Assembly (NCBI RefSeq): GCF_018619185.1 | Contig: NZ_JAAXYC010000034.1 | Span: 1 to 42,286, forward strand | Length of the DNA stretch: 42,286 bases | From: Streptomyces sp. McG3 | Lineage (GTDB): Bacteria > Actinomycetota > Actinomycetes > Streptomycetales > Streptomycetaceae | Direction of reading: 5' to 3' | In this document: piece by piece, positions 1 through 8,282 of the stretch | How positions within the stretch are numbered: the stretch's first letter is position 1 | Layout: each line of letters starts with the position of its first letter | The notes under the pieces: model-generated | What the model was told of the DNA's origin: nothing | The model's database searches: none | Seen by the model: the letters and a program-made list of their open reading frames with translations, nothing else | Program-made: the position numbers and the translations under genes

Positions 1-36
1 AAAAGAGACAGGCCACCAACCGAACGGAACCCCCCG

Positions 37-1785
37 GTGACCCCGGAACCCGCCACCCTGCCCATCGCCGGTCCCCGCCGGACCCGGCGGGAACTGCTGC
101 GCCGACTCGGCGCCCACCGCTTCCGGCTCTGCGCGGCGCTGGGGACCCTCCTCGCCGGGACCGCGGTCACCCTCGCCACCCCGCCCCTCCTCGGCTCCGT
201 CGTCGACGCGGTCACCGAAGGCTCCGGGACCGGCCGGGTGACCACGCTCGGCATCGCCCTGCTGGTGGTCGCGGCCACCGGCGCGGCCCTCGCCCTCGTG
301 GGAGGGCGGATGCTGGTCGCCCTGGTCCAGGACGTCCTGGCCGCGCTGCGCGAGGACGTCTTCACGACCGCGATCCGGCTGCCCGCCGGCCTGGTGGAGT
401 CCTCGGACAGTTCGGACGTGGTGTCCCGGGTGACCCACGACGTGGAGGCCATCTCGGAGGCCGCGTCCGACGTCCTGCCCGAGGTGACCGGCGCGGCCTT
501 CACCATCGGTCTGAGCCTGGTCGGGCTCGCGGTCCTCGACCCCCGCCTCGCCCTGGCGGGCCTGGTCTGCCTTCCCGTCCACATCCTGGCCACCCGCCGC
601 TTCCTCGCCGGCACCCACCAGGTGTACGGGGACATCCGCAAGCTGGAGTCCGCACGCGGACAGAGCGTCATCGAGGCGGTGCACGGGGCGGAGACCATTC
701 GCGCGTACGGAACCCAGGACCGGCACCTGGCCGAGCTGTCCGACCGGGGCGAGCGGGCCATCGAGCGGCAGCGCGACGGCGTACGGCTGCGCAACCGCTT
801 CACGGGGTGGCTCAACGCGGCGGAGTTCGTCGGACTGGCCGCCGTCCTCGCGACCGGATACGCGCTGCTCGGCGCGGGGGCGATCTCGCTCGGCGGGGCC
901 ACCGCGGCCGCCCTCTACTTCCACCGCCTGTTCGGACCGGTGGGCGCGCTCCTGGGCAGTCTGGACGACATTCAGCGGGCGACGGTGGGCCTGGCCCGGC
1001 TGGTCGGGATCACCGACCTCGCCGAACGCCGCGAGGAGGGGGCCGCCGTCCCGGGGCCGGCGCGCGCCCCGGACCCCCCGGAGATCGCGGTGCGGAACGT
1101 CTCGTTCTCGTATGACGGACTGCGCCCCGCGCTCAGCGAGGTGACCCTGACCGTGCCGGCGGGCGGCAGTGTCGCTCTCGTGGGCGCGAGCGGCTCGGGC
1201 AAGTCCACCCTGGCGCGGCTGATGGCGGGCCTGGGCGAACCCACCGGCGGCCGGATCACCGTGGGGTCGTCCGCCCGGGTGCCCGCCGTCCGGTATCTGG
1301 TGACCCAGGAGGTGCACCGGTTCGGCGGCACCCTCGCGGACAACCTCCGGCTGGCCCGCCCCGCCGCGTCCGACGAGGAGCTCCACGAGGCGCTGCGCGC
1401 GGTGGGCGCCGACTGGGCGGAGAGCCTGGAGTCCGGCCTCGACACCGTCCTCGGGCCGGGCGGCACACCTCTCGACGACGGCGCGGTCCAGCACCTGGCG
1501 CTGGCCCGCGTCCTGCTGGCCGACCCGCCCGTGGCCGTGCTCGACGAGGCCACCGCCGAGTCCGGGGCTGCGGGCGATCTGCTGCGGACAGCGCTCGCCC
1601 GGGTGACCCGGGGCCGGACCAGTGTGATCGTCGCCCACCGTCTGGACCAGGCGCGCGACGCGGACCGTATCGTGCTGCTCTCCGCCGGCCTGGTCGCCGA
1701 AGAGGGGACCCATGACGAACTGATCGCGCACGGCGGCGAGTACGCGGCGTTGTGGCGGGCGTACAGCCGGGGTGCTCCTGCCTGA
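37..1785 (+). CDS. ABC exporter half-subunit (membrane domain fused to ATPase)
   Basis: A 582-aa half-transporter starting at GTG. Residues about 20-310 hold the hydrophobic exporter membrane domain, and about 345-575 the nucleotide-binding domain. The ATPase shows a Walker A (VGASGSGKSTL, near residue 382), a Q-loop (VTQEV), a Walker B (VAVLDEATAE) and an H-loop (IVAHRL). The signature is degenerate: LDDGAVQ replaces LSGGQ, and the D-loop is also altered (ESGA). This pattern is typical of one member of a heterodimeric exporter. Its partner would be expected just upstream, outside this window, because the gene begins only 36 bp in and has no obvious promoter of its own. Substrate unknown. Family assignment is firm; the heterodimer reading is inference. 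Confidence 0.93.
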   Translation: MTPEPATLPIAGPRRTRRELLRRLGAHRFRLCAALGTLLAGTAVTLATPPLLGSVVDAVTEGSGTGRVTTLGIALLVVAATGAALALVGGRMLVALVQDVLAALREDVFTTAIRLPAGLVESSDSSDVVSRVTHDVEAISEAASDVLPEVTGAAFTIGLSLVGLAVLDPRLALAGLVCLPVHILATRRFLAGTHQVYGDIRKLESARGQSVIEAVHGAETIRAYGTQDRHLAELSDRGERAIERQRDGVRLRNRFTGWLNAAEFVGLAAVLATGYALLGAGAISLGGATAAALYFHRLFGPVGALLGSLDDIQRATVGLARLVGITDLAERREEGAAVPGPARAPDPPEIAVRNVSFSYDGLRPALSEVTLTVPAGGSVALVGASGSGKSTLARLMAGLGEPTGGRITVGSSARVPAVRYLVTQEVHRFGGTLADNLRLARPAASDEELHEALRAVGADWAESLESGLDTVLGPGGTPLDDGAVQHLALARVLLADPPVAVLDEATAESGAAGDLLRTALARVTRGRTSVIVAHRLDQARDADRIVLLSAGLVAEEGTHDELIAHGGEYAALWRAYSRGAPA

Positions 1786-1836
1786 GAGGGCGGATCGAGT
1801 GGTGGGGTACTGGGGGCGATCCGGGGTGCCTGGTAA

Positions 1837-2082
1837 GGCTGTTCGGGCAGCGGCCGGTTCGGTGACCGAGAGGCGGCCGTCGAGCTGCGGCTCGGCAGGA
1901 ATCTCGGCCCGCTCAGCACGGTGCACCTGACCGCCTGTGCCGTCGTCCACCTCCCCGTCGGCGTCCTGGCACGCACGGTCCTGACCACCCGGCCGTCGGC
2001 CGCCCGGACCCTAGCCCGGGTCAGCGGTGCCATGATGATCGCCACCGGCGCCTTCCTGCTGCTGGAAGGCCTGGCCGGCTGA
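1837..2082 (+). pseudogene. Decayed LysE/RhtB-type exporter, C-terminal remnant
   Basis: Between the ABC gene and the thioesterase a short frame, open after a TAA at 1834, reads (from 1921) VHLTACAVVHLPVGVLARTV, then a basic loop and SGAMMIATGAFLLLEGLAG before TGA at 2080. A final hydrophobic helix introduced by SGAxMI and closing with a short tail is the usual C-terminus of LysE/RhtB family translocators. The amino-terminal four or so helices are absent and there is no plausible start with a ribosome site, so I read this as a gene fossil. The alternative, a small membrane protein starting at GTG 1921, cannot be excluded. Confidence 0.5.
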
Positions 2083-2131
2083 GGCGCCCCGACCCGCTCC
2101 ACCAGACCCGGAACCGAAGGAGTACGCGTAC

Positions 2132-2590
2132 GTGGAAGACCGGACAGAGCGGGAAGCGGCGTGCCCCGCCGTGCGCGAACGCGTCCAGGACAGCTTCGGC
2201 CGGCAGGGCCTGATGTCCCACCTCGGCGCGCGCCTCGCCCACATCGGCCCCGGCCGCGTACACATCGTGCTGCCGGCCCGCCCCGAGGTGACGCAGCAGC
2301 ACGGCTACGTCCACGCGGGCGCCACCGGCGCCATCGCGGACAGCGCCGGCGGCTACGCCGCGCTCACCCTGTTCGACGAGGAGTCCGAGGTCCTCACCGT
2401 CGAGTACAAGATCAACCTCCTCGCTCCCGCGGCCGGTGACCACCTCGAAGCGATCGGCAGCGTCCTCAGATCCGGCCGCACCCTGACCGTCTGTCAGCTG
2501 GAGGTCTACGGCGTCCGGGCCGACGGCCCCCGGAAGCTCGTCGCGAACGGCCAGCAGACCCTGATCCGCGTGAACAGGACCGCCGGATGA
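2132..2590 (+). CDS. PaaI family hotdog-fold thioesterase
   Basis: A 152-aa protein. The GTG start is preceded by a good ribosome site (GAAGGAG, 2115-2121). The hotdog core is visible: QQHGYVHAGATGAIADSAGG (about residues 52-71) matches the PaaI/YdiI pattern with its central helix, followed by VEYKINLLAPAAGD and the strand GRTLTVCQLEVYG. Length and layout fit the PaaI subfamily, which hydrolyses acyl-CoA thioesters in the cytoplasm. The position usually occupied by the catalytic acid lies in the GAIADSAGG helix. No pathway neighbours reveal the acyl substrate. Confidence 0.88.
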   Translation: MEDRTEREAACPAVRERVQDSFGRQGLMSHLGARLAHIGPGRVHIVLPARPEVTQQHGYVHAGATGAIADSAGGYAALTLFDEESEVLTVEYKINLLAPAAGDHLEAIGSVLRSGRTLTVCQLEVYGVRADGPRKLVANGQQTLIRVNRTAG

Positions 2591-2653
2591 GCCCCTGGCC
2601 CCGGTGACGATCCGGGTCGGGGCGAGCGGCATCCGGTCCTGGCCCGGGGAGGG

Positions 2654-2869
2654 TCAGCTCGGCCGAGCGGTCGTACGGCGACCGGTGGCGGCGCCCACGG
2701 ACACCCCGAGGCTCTCTCCGATCGGGGTGAGCAGGCCGATCGGCATCAGTTCCGTCGTGAGGAAGACGAACAGGCTGGCGGTGATGGCGGCGACTCCCGC
2801 CCAGCCCCGGACCGGTGGCACCGGCTCTCCCGAGGTGGCCGGCGGGTTCGTCTCCTCGTGAACGGTCAT
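2654..2869 (-). pseudogene. Truncated MFS efflux transporter (N-terminal fragment)
   Basis: A 71-aa frame whose ATG overlaps the stop of the EamA gene (ATGA), so it was translationally coupled to it. After a hydrophilic lead it reads ASLFVFLTTELMPIGLLTPI then GESLGVSVGAATG, which is the first transmembrane helix and first periplasmic loop of AraJ/Cmx-type MFS drug or sugar efflux proteins (usually about 400 aa, 12 helices). Homology stops abruptly after this loop, and the frame ends ten residues later (RRTTARPS). The remaining eleven helices are missing from the window, so this is a deletion remnant rather than a functional transporter. Confidence 0.7.
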
Positions 2870-3825
2870 GTCGTCTCTCCGGGTGTGGTCGGGTGTGGTT
2901 CGCGGAGGTCCCGCCGCGCCGGTGCCGGTCCGGGTGTCGCGGCGTCTGCCGGGGTGGGGCCCCGGTCCGGGGGCGGGCGCTGGCCGAGCACGACCGCACC
3001 GAGGATCACGGCCATGCCGACGATCTGGAGGACGGACAGTGTCTCGCCCTTGACCAGGTAGCCCAGCAGGGTCGCCACGACCGGACTCGCCAGCGCGAGG
3101 AAGGAGACGGCGACGGCGGGCAGGCGCTCGATGCCCCGGAACCAGACGAAGTAGCTCAGGACCGCGCCCAGGGTGATGAGGTGGGCGAACCCGATGACGT
3201 TCGATCCGGTGAGCCCGTCCGGCAGTCCTTCCAGCGACAGCCAGAACGGCAGCAGGACCAGCCCTCCCGCCGTGAGTTGCCATCCGGTGAACGTGAGCAG
3301 GCCGACGCCTTCCGGCCTGCCCCACCTCTTGGTCAACGTGATGCCCAGGGCCATGCACAGCGCACCGCCGGCGGCCGCGAGGACACCGGGGGCGTCGAGC
3401 GGCACCGCGCCCCTGAAGACGAGCAACGCCACTCCCCCGGCGCCCATGGCGCAGGCCAGGGCGTGGAGGGCTCTGATCCTGTCGCCGAGGAAGAGAGCGG
3501 CGAGGACCACGACGATCATGGGCTGGGCCGACATGATCACGGCGGCGATGCCGCCCGGCAGTCGGTAGGCGGCGAGGAAGAGCAGGAAGTTGAAGGCGCC
3601 GATGTTCAGAACGCCCAGGACCGGCGCACGCCACCACCAGACACCGGCGGGGAGTCTCCGGCCGAGGGCCAGCAGCACCAGCCCGCCGGGCAGGGCCCGC
3701 ACGGTGGTCGCCAGGAGCGGCCGGTCGGGTGGCAACAGCTCGGTGGCGACCAGGTAGGTACTGCCCCAGACCGCCGGAGCGAGACCGGTCAGGGCGGCCG
3801 TACGGATGTTCTGTCTGCGCGTCAT
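2866..3825 (-). CDS. EamA/DMT family inner-membrane transporter
   Basis: A 319-aa, ten-helix drug/metabolite transporter made of two EamA halves. The first half opens with the typical PAVWGSTYLVATELLPPDRP and contains GIAAVIMSAQPMIVVVLAALFLGDR. The second half repeats the pattern with LSYFVWFRGIERLPAVAVSF and SPVVATLLGYLVKGETLS, and ends in a proline-rich cytoplasmic tail. The start at 3825 has an upstream GAGGCGAG. It is transcribed divergently from the LysR gene, which probably controls it, and overlapped a now-truncated MFS gene downstream. Substrate unknown; amino acids or small metabolites are usual for the family. Confidence 0.9.
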   Translation of the reverse strand: MTRRQNIRTAALTGLAPAVWGSTYLVATELLPPDRPLLATTVRALPGGLVLLALGRRLPAGVWWWRAPVLGVLNIGAFNFLLFLAAYRLPGGIAAVIMSAQPMIVVVLAALFLGDRIRALHALACAMGAGGVALLVFRGAVPLDAPGVLAAAGGALCMALGITLTKRWGRPEGVGLLTFTGWQLTAGGLVLLPFWLSLEGLPDGLTGSNVIGFAHLITLGAVLSYFVWFRGIERLPAVAVSFLALASPVVATLLGYLVKGETLSVLQIVGMAVILGAVVLGQRPPPDRGPTPADAATPGPAPARRDLREPHPTTPGETT

Positions 3826-3996
3826 CTCGCCTCGGAGTCAGGGGGATCACGGTGGCTCCGCTTTCGGGCGCGCCGGAGAAGCCCCGGTCGCGTGGCCGAC
3901 CGAAGAGGTCGGGCCCGAGGGGGCTCCTGCCGTGTGCGGTCGTCATCAGTCTCGGGCCGGGGCCATCCATGAGTCCAACACATGCTTGTCACCTGA

Positions 3997-4010
3997 TGAA
4001 TCTCGATTCA
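3997..4010. promoter_or_regulatory. Candidate LysR operator (TGAATC-TC-GATTCA dyad)
   Basis: A perfect 6-bp inverted repeat with a 2-bp centre lies 11 bp upstream of the LysR start, inside the divergent EamA/LysR interval. LysR-type regulators usually bind interrupted dyads in such divergent regions. The site is close enough to the start to support autoregulation. The length differs slightly from the classical T-N11-A rule, so the call is tentative. Confidence 0.45.
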
Positions 4011-4020
4011 CGATGGATCC

Positions 4021-4896
4021 ATGGAGCTCCAGCAGATGCGGTACGTGATCGCCGTGGCCGAGACGAACAACTTCACGAGGGCCGCCCAGCGCTGCCTGGT
4101 GGTCCAGTCCGCGCTCAGCCACCAGATCGCGCGCCTGGAGAAGGAGTTGGGCGCCAGGCTCTTCGAACGCACCAGCCGCCGGGTCCGGTTGACCCCGGCG
4201 GGCGCGGCGTTCCTGCCCGCGGCGCGCCAGTGCCTGGACGCGGCGGAGCGCGCTGCGGCAGAAGTGGCGGCGGCCGTCGGGGAGGTGCGCGGGCGCCTGA
4301 CGGTGGGCCTGATTCCCACCGTCGCCGCCGTGGACCTCCCCTCCGTCCTCAAGGACTTCCACCGGCGCCACCCCAAGGCCCGGGTCAGCCTCAGCGTGGG
4401 GGCCAGCGAGGATCTCGTCGACCAGGTCAGGGAGGGCGAGATCGAGGTGGCCTTCCTCGGCATCCCGGTCACGGCCCGGCCCCGGGGTGTCCACGCGCGG
4501 GAGCTGGCCAGGGAGCGGCTGATCGCCGTGGTCTCCCCGGCCCACCCGCTCGCCGGCGCGTCCTCGGTCGACCTTCACCGGCTGTCCTCGGAGGGGTTCG
4601 TGGACCTCCCGGCGAAGACCGCCGGCCGAGCGCAGTCCGATCTCGCCTTCGCCGCCGCCGGCCTCACCCGCGAGGTCGCCTTCGAGGTGACGAACGCCGA
4701 CTACCTGGCCCGGTTGGTCGCCGCCGGCCTGGGCGTGGCCCTGCTCCCGCCCGCGTACGTCGCCGGCCTCACCGGAGTCACCACGATCGAGGTCACGGAC
4801 GCGCCGGCCCGCGTCGAGTACGTGATCTGGGGCCGGGAGAGCCGAACCCCGGCGGCGGCGGCCTTCCTTGAACTCCTGGGCATCGAGACGGAGTGA
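4021..4896 (+). CDS. LysR-type transcriptional regulator
   Basis: A 291-aa LTTR. Residues 1-60 are the winged helix-turn-helix: MELQQMRYVIAVAETNNFTR then AAQRCLVVQSALSHQIARLE and LFERTSRRVRLTPAG. The remainder is the periplasmic-binding-protein-like effector domain (from GRLTVGLIPTVAAVDLP onward, with GLGVALLPPAYVAG near the C-terminus). There is almost no leader before the ATG and no clear ribosome site, so it may be translated from a near-leaderless message. It faces the EamA transporter across about 195 bp, the usual arrangement for a LysR regulator and its target exporter. The inducer is unknown. Confidence 0.95.
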   Translation: MELQQMRYVIAVAETNNFTRAAQRCLVVQSALSHQIARLEKELGARLFERTSRRVRLTPAGAAFLPAARQCLDAAERAAAEVAAAVGEVRGRLTVGLIPTVAAVDLPSVLKDFHRRHPKARVSLSVGASEDLVDQVREGEIEVAFLGIPVTARPRGVHARELARERLIAVVSPAHPLAGASSVDLHRLSSEGFVDLPAKTAGRAQSDLAFAAAGLTREVAFEVTNADYLARLVAAGLGVALLPPAYVAGLTGVTTIEVTDAPARVEYVIWGRESRTPAAAAFLELLGIETE

Positions 4897-5014
4897 GCGC
4901 GGGCACTCCGGCGGCCCGGGCCGCCGCGGCCGCTGGTTGTGCGTTGTGGCACGGCCGCTGTGAACCGCTTCACCGACCTGGCGCTCCGGGCCGGACGTAC
5001 GCGATCATGACCGG

Positions 5015-5716
5015 ATGGAAGCTCGTTTCCTCGGCATCGCCGAGCTGGCCGGAACTCCGCCCGTGGCGGTCGTGGTCGACGTCATGCGGGCGTTCACGGT
5101 GGCCGCCTGGGCGTTCGGCCGAGGCGCCGAGAAGATCGTCCTGGCCGAGTCGCCGGCCGATGCCCTGGCGCTCAAGGCACGCCATCCCGATTGGGTGGCC
5201 CTCAAGGACGGTCCGCCCGCACCCGGCTTCGACACCGTCAACTCACCCGGTCTGCTGCGATCCCTCGACCTCGGCGGACGGACCGTCGTCCAGAAGACCA
5301 CGGCGGGGACCGTCGGCGCCCTCGCGGTCAAGGAAGCGTCGCTGGTGCTGTGCGCCGGCTTCGTGGTGGCGGGCGCGACGGCTCGGCTCCTGCGCCAACA
5401 CGGCTGCGAAGCGGTCACGTTCGTGGTGACCGGCGAGGAGGGGCGCGCCGAGGAGGATCTGGCGTGCGCTCAGTACATCGCCCGGAGCACCAGCGGGGGC
5501 GGGACGGACGCGACTCCGTTCCTGCGCCGTGCCGCCGGGTCGCGCGCCGCCGCCGAACTGACGGGGGGCGTACGGCAGGGAGCCCATCCGGACGACGTCG
5601 CGCTCTGCCTCGAACTCGACCGGTTCCCCTTCGCCATGGTCGCGTCGCTGGAGGACTCGTTGATGGTCCTCCGCCCGTGCGCCGCGCCCGCGCCGGGCGA
5701 CGAGGCTTCGCCATGA
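5015..5716 (+). CDS. ComB-like 2-phosphosulfolactate phosphatase family protein
   Basis: A 233-aa protein resembling the ComB family: [20 protein letters not shown] (about residues 17-36) corresponds to the DVLRATT-type opening motif. The segment [15 protein letters not shown] and the block [13 protein letters not shown] match the family's substrate-binding loops, where VNSP...TTNGT-like stretches occur. In methanogens ComB acts in coenzyme M synthesis on 2-phospho-3-sulfolactate. Actinobacterial homologues such as this one occur without the rest of that pathway, and none of its partners is nearby, so the real substrate is unknown. The gene stands alone. Confidence 0.75.
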   Translation: MEARFLGIAELAGTPPVAVVVDVMRAFTVAAWAFGRGAEKIVLAESPADALALKARHPDWVALKDGPPAPGFDTVNSPGLLRSLDLGGRTVVQKTTAGTVGALAVKEASLVLCAGFVVAGATARLLRQHGCEAVTFVVTGEEGRAEEDLACAQYIARSTSGGGTDATPFLRRAAGSRAAAELTGGVRQGAHPDDVALCLELDRFPFAMVASLEDSLMVLRPCAAPAPGDEASP

Positions 5717-5748
5717 TCAGGACCAGTCGGCGTGAACAACGCTCGTGA

Positions 5749-6180
5749 TCAATACCGTTGGGCCGCGTCCTCCGGCGCGATCTCGGCGATCAAGCCCTCG
5801 ACGAGGGTCCTGATCTCGTCGCGGACCGGGCGGACGGCGGCCACACCGCGACCGGCCGGGTCCTCCAGCTTCCAGTCGAGGTAGCGCTTGCCGGGGAAGA
5901 CCGGGCAGGTGTCGCCGCAGCCCATCGTGACGCAGACGTCGGACTCGCGGACCGCGTCGACGGTGAGCACCTTCGGCGTCTCGGCCGAGATGTCGATCCC
6001 CACCTCGGCCATCGCCTCGACGGCGGCGGGGTTGACGGCGCCCTCGGGGTTCGAGCCCGCGGAGCGGACCTCGACGCGGTCCCCGGCCAGGTGGGTCAGC
6101 CAGGCGGCGGCCATCTGCGAGCGGCCGGCGTTGTGGACGCAGACGAACAGGACGGACGGCTTGCCGGAGGACTCGGCCAT
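5749..6180 (-). CDS. arsC: Arsenate reductase, low-molecular-weight phosphatase type
   Basis: I choose ATG 6180 (143 aa) because GGGAGAG lies upstream; a GTG at 6204 would add eight residues. The P-loop is VCVHNAGRSQ with nucleophile Cys14 and Arg20 (CX5R). Three further cysteines, Cys83, Cys88 and Cys92 in ESDVCVTMGCGDTCPVFPGK, are positioned for the disulfide relay or mixed disulfide by which these enzymes reduce As(V) to As(III) with thioredoxin or mycothiol. In a mycothiol-producing actinomycete either donor is possible. It is divergent from arsR1-acr3, so reductase and efflux pump would be controlled from the same 95-bp interval. Confidence 0.93.
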   Translation of the reverse strand: MAESSGKPSVLFVCVHNAGRSQMAAAWLTHLAGDRVEVRSAGSNPEGAVNPAAVEAMAEVGIDISAETPKVLTVDAVRESDVCVTMGCGDTCPVFPGKRYLDWKLEDPAGRGVAAVRPVRDEIRTLVEGLIAEIAPEDAAQRY

Positions 6181-6268
6181 GGTGATCGTTCTCTCCCGTC
6201 GCACGGCGGAACCGGGCCGCCGATGACTTCAGCACCCGCTGGTATCAGTGAGTAGTGATGTGAGAGTA

Positions 6269-6282
6269 TCAGCGCATGCTGA
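6269..6282. promoter_or_regulatory. Candidate ArsR1 operator overlapping the arsR1 start codon
   Basis: The dyad TCAGC-GCAT-GCTGA is centred on the arsR1 ATG (6276). A second imperfect dyad, ATCA-N8-TGAT, lies just upstream in the same divergent arsC/arsR1 interval. No ribosome site precedes the ATG, so arsR1 may be leaderless, which would let a repressor bound here block both initiation steps. The binding role is inferred from position and symmetry. Confidence 0.45.
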
Positions 6283-6584
6283 CGTCAGTCGATCCTGATG
6301 TGATCCGGGCGCTGAGCGATCCGCTCCGCCTGCGGATCGTGACCCTGCTCGCCCGCGAGACGCTCTGTACGACACACCTGGTGGAGGAGACCGGAGCCAA
6401 GCAGACCAACCTGTCCAACCACCTCAAGGTGCTGCGCGAGGCCGGGCTGGTGGAGACCGAACCGTGCGGCCGCTTCACCTACTACCGGCTCAGGCCCGAG
6501 GTCCTGGCCGGACTGTCGGAGCAGTTCGCCGCGCTGGCCGAGTCCGCCCGTACCACCGGGGGGAACAAGAGGGCCTGCCCATGA
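6276..6584 (+). CDS. arsR: ArsR family repressor (arsR1)
   Basis: A 102-aa winged-helix repressor: IRALSDPLRLRIVTLLARET, recognition region KQTNLSNHLKVLREAGLVET and wing GRFTYYRLRPEVL. A CTT segment (ETLCTTHLVEE) places one cysteine at the alpha-3 position used by many ArsR/SmtB proteins. A second lies near the wing (EPCGRF) and a third at the C-terminus (KRACP). This differs from the second ArsR of the cluster. The stop overlaps the acr3 start by ATGA, so repressor and pump are translationally coupled. It presumably senses As(III) or Sb(III). Confidence 0.9.
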   Translation: MLTSVDPDVIRALSDPLRLRIVTLLARETLCTTHLVEETGAKQTNLSNHLKVLREAGLVETEPCGRFTYYRLRPEVLAGLSEQFAALAESARTTGGNKRACP

Positions 6585-7699
6585 CCTCCGCCGAGCCCGC
6601 CACCACCGCGGCCCGGGGCGCCGGCCCGGACGGGGACGACTCGATCGTCAGGAAGCTCTCCACCCTCGACCGCTACCTCGCGGTGTGGATCCTGCTCGCC
6701 ATGGCCGTCGGGCTGGGCCTGGGCCGCGCCGTTCCCGGGATGAACGACGCCCTCGCGAAGATCGAGATCGGCGGGATCTCGCTGCCGATCGCGCTCGGCC
6801 TGCTGGTGATGATGTACCCGGTGCTGGCCAAGGTCCGCTACGACCGGCTCGACCGCGTGACCGGCGACCGCAGACTGCTGGTCTCCTCCCTGGTCGTCAA
6901 CTGGGTCGTCGGCCCCGCGGTCATGTTCGCCCTGGCGTGGATCTTCCTGCCGGACCTGCCCGAATACCGCACCGGACTGATCATCGTGGGCCTCGCCCGC
7001 TGTATCGCCATGGTCATCATCTGGAACGACCTCGCCTGCGGCGACCGGGAGGCCGCGGCCGTCCTCGTCGCCCTGAACTCGGTGTTCCAGGTGTTCGCGT
7101 TCGGCCTGCTGGGCTGGTTCTACCTCGACCTGCTGCCGCGCTGGATGAACCTCGGAGACGGCCAGGGCCTCGACGTCTCCGTGTGGCACATCGCCCTGAA
7201 CGTCGTCATCTTCCTCGGCGTCCCGCTGCTGGCCGGATTCCTCACCCGCCGCCTCGGAGAGAAGAGGATGGGGCGCGAGCGCTACGAGCAGCGGTTCCTG
7301 CCGAGGATCGGGCCCTGGGCGCTGTACGGACTGCTGTTCACGATCGTCGTCCTCTTCGCCCTCCAGGGAAGGACGATCACCTCGCAGCCGCTCGACGTCG
7401 CACGGATCGCCCTGCCGCTGCTGGTCTACTTCGCGATCATGTTCTTCGGGACCTTCCTCCTCGGGAAGAGCCTCGGCCTGGCGTACGACCGCACCACCAC
7501 GCTCGCGTTCACCGCGGCGGGCAACAACTTCGAACTCGCCATCGCGGTGGCCATCGCCACCTTCGGCGTCACCTCCGGACAGGCCCTGTCCGGCGTCGTC
7601 GGCCCGCTCATCGAAGTGCCCGTGCTGATCGGGCTGGTGTACGTCGCACTCGCCTGGCGGCGCACATTCGCCGCGAATGCGGTGACGACGACACCGTGA
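6581..7699 (+). CDS. acr3: ACR3-type arsenite efflux permease
   Basis: A 372-aa, ten-helix membrane protein starting at an ATG that overlaps the arsR1 stop. Diagnostic ACR3 segments are LSTLDRYLAVWILLAMAVGL near the N-terminus, GLARCIAMVIIWNDLACGDR with the conserved cysteine in the fourth helix region, and FTAAGNNFELAIAVAIATFG with the conserved glutamate. It exports As(OH)3 driven by the proton motive force and completes the reduction-export pathway with ArsC. Frame continuity into the upstream repressor region in another frame is not meaningful. The gene ends 54 bp from the convergent arsN. Confidence 0.96.
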   Translation: MTSAEPATTAARGAGPDGDDSIVRKLSTLDRYLAVWILLAMAVGLGLGRAVPGMNDALAKIEIGGISLPIALGLLVMMYPVLAKVRYDRLDRVTGDRRLLVSSLVVNWVVGPAVMFALAWIFLPDLPEYRTGLIIVGLARCIAMVIIWNDLACGDREAAAVLVALNSVFQVFAFGLLGWFYLDLLPRWMNLGDGQGLDVSVWHIALNVVIFLGVPLLAGFLTRRLGEKRMGRERYEQRFLPRIGPWALYGLLFTIVVLFALQGRTITSQPLDVARIALPLLVYFAIMFFGTFLLGKSLGLAYDRTTTLAFTAAGNNFELAIAVAIATFGVTSGQALSGVVGPLIEVPVLIGLVYVALAWRRTFAANAVTTTP

Positions 7700-7753
7700 C
7701 GCGGCACGGGCGCCCCGCGACGCCGCACCCGGGACGGCACTGCCGACCGGCCC

Positions 7754-8260
7754 TCACATGATGGCGGGGCTGCGGCGCTCGACGAGAACGACGTCGCGCC
7801 AGACGCCGCGGTGGCGCCCGATCCGCTCGCGGATGCCGATGACCCGGAACCCCGCCCGCTCGTGAACGGCGAGACTGGCGGGGTTCTCCGGGAAGATCCC
7901 GGCCTGAATGGTCCAGATCCCGGCCTGCTCGGTGGAGTCGACCAAGGCCTTGAGCAGGACGGAAGCGATCCCGCGGCCTCGCGCGGCGGGGTCGACGTAG
8001 ACGGAGTGCTCGACGACGCCCGCGTACGCGCAGCGGTCCGAAACCCGGCCGGCCGCCACCCAGCCCAGGACCTCACCGAGCCCGCCGAGGGCGACGAAGC
8101 GGTGGCCCGGCAGCTTCGCGGCGTCAAAGCCCGGCCAGTCGGGCGGGCCGGTCTCGAAGGTGGCGTTGCCCTCGTCGATGCCCGCCCGGTAGATCGCCAG
8201 CACCTGCTCGGCGTGGTCCGCGGTCAGCGGCGCGATCACGACATCCGGCGCCCCGCTCAC
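7754..8260 (-). CDS. arsN: GNAT N-acetyltransferase, ArsN-like
   Basis: A 168-aa GNAT enzyme close in layout to phosphinothricin acetyltransferases: IYRAGIDEGNATFETGPPDW (about residues 24-43), HSVYVDPAARGRGIASVLLK with the acetyl-CoA loop R-G-R-G-I-A, and IFPENPASLAVHERAGFRVIG. PAT-like enzymes encoded in ars operons, ArsN, acetylate the antibiotic arsinothricin. This gene sits 22 bp behind an ArsR gene on the same strand, which supports that role. A phosphinothricin or generic amine acetyltransferase remains possible, since sequence alone does not separate these subtypes. Confidence 0.72.
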   Translation of the reverse strand: MSGAPDVVIAPLTADHAEQVLAIYRAGIDEGNATFETGPPDWPGFDAAKLPGHRFVALGGLGEVLGWVAAGRVSDRCAYAGVVEHSVYVDPAARGRGIASVLLKALVDSTEQAGIWTIQAGIFPENPASLAVHERAGFRVIGIRERIGRHRGVWRDVVLVERRSPAIM

Positions 8261-8282
8261 CGCGCGCTCCGTCCCGTCACCC

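Noticed and set aside
4013..4022. Palindrome ATGGATCCAT at the LysR start
   Set aside because: Only 10 bp, overlaps the start codon and contains a common restriction palindrome; the TGAATC dyad upstream is a better operator.
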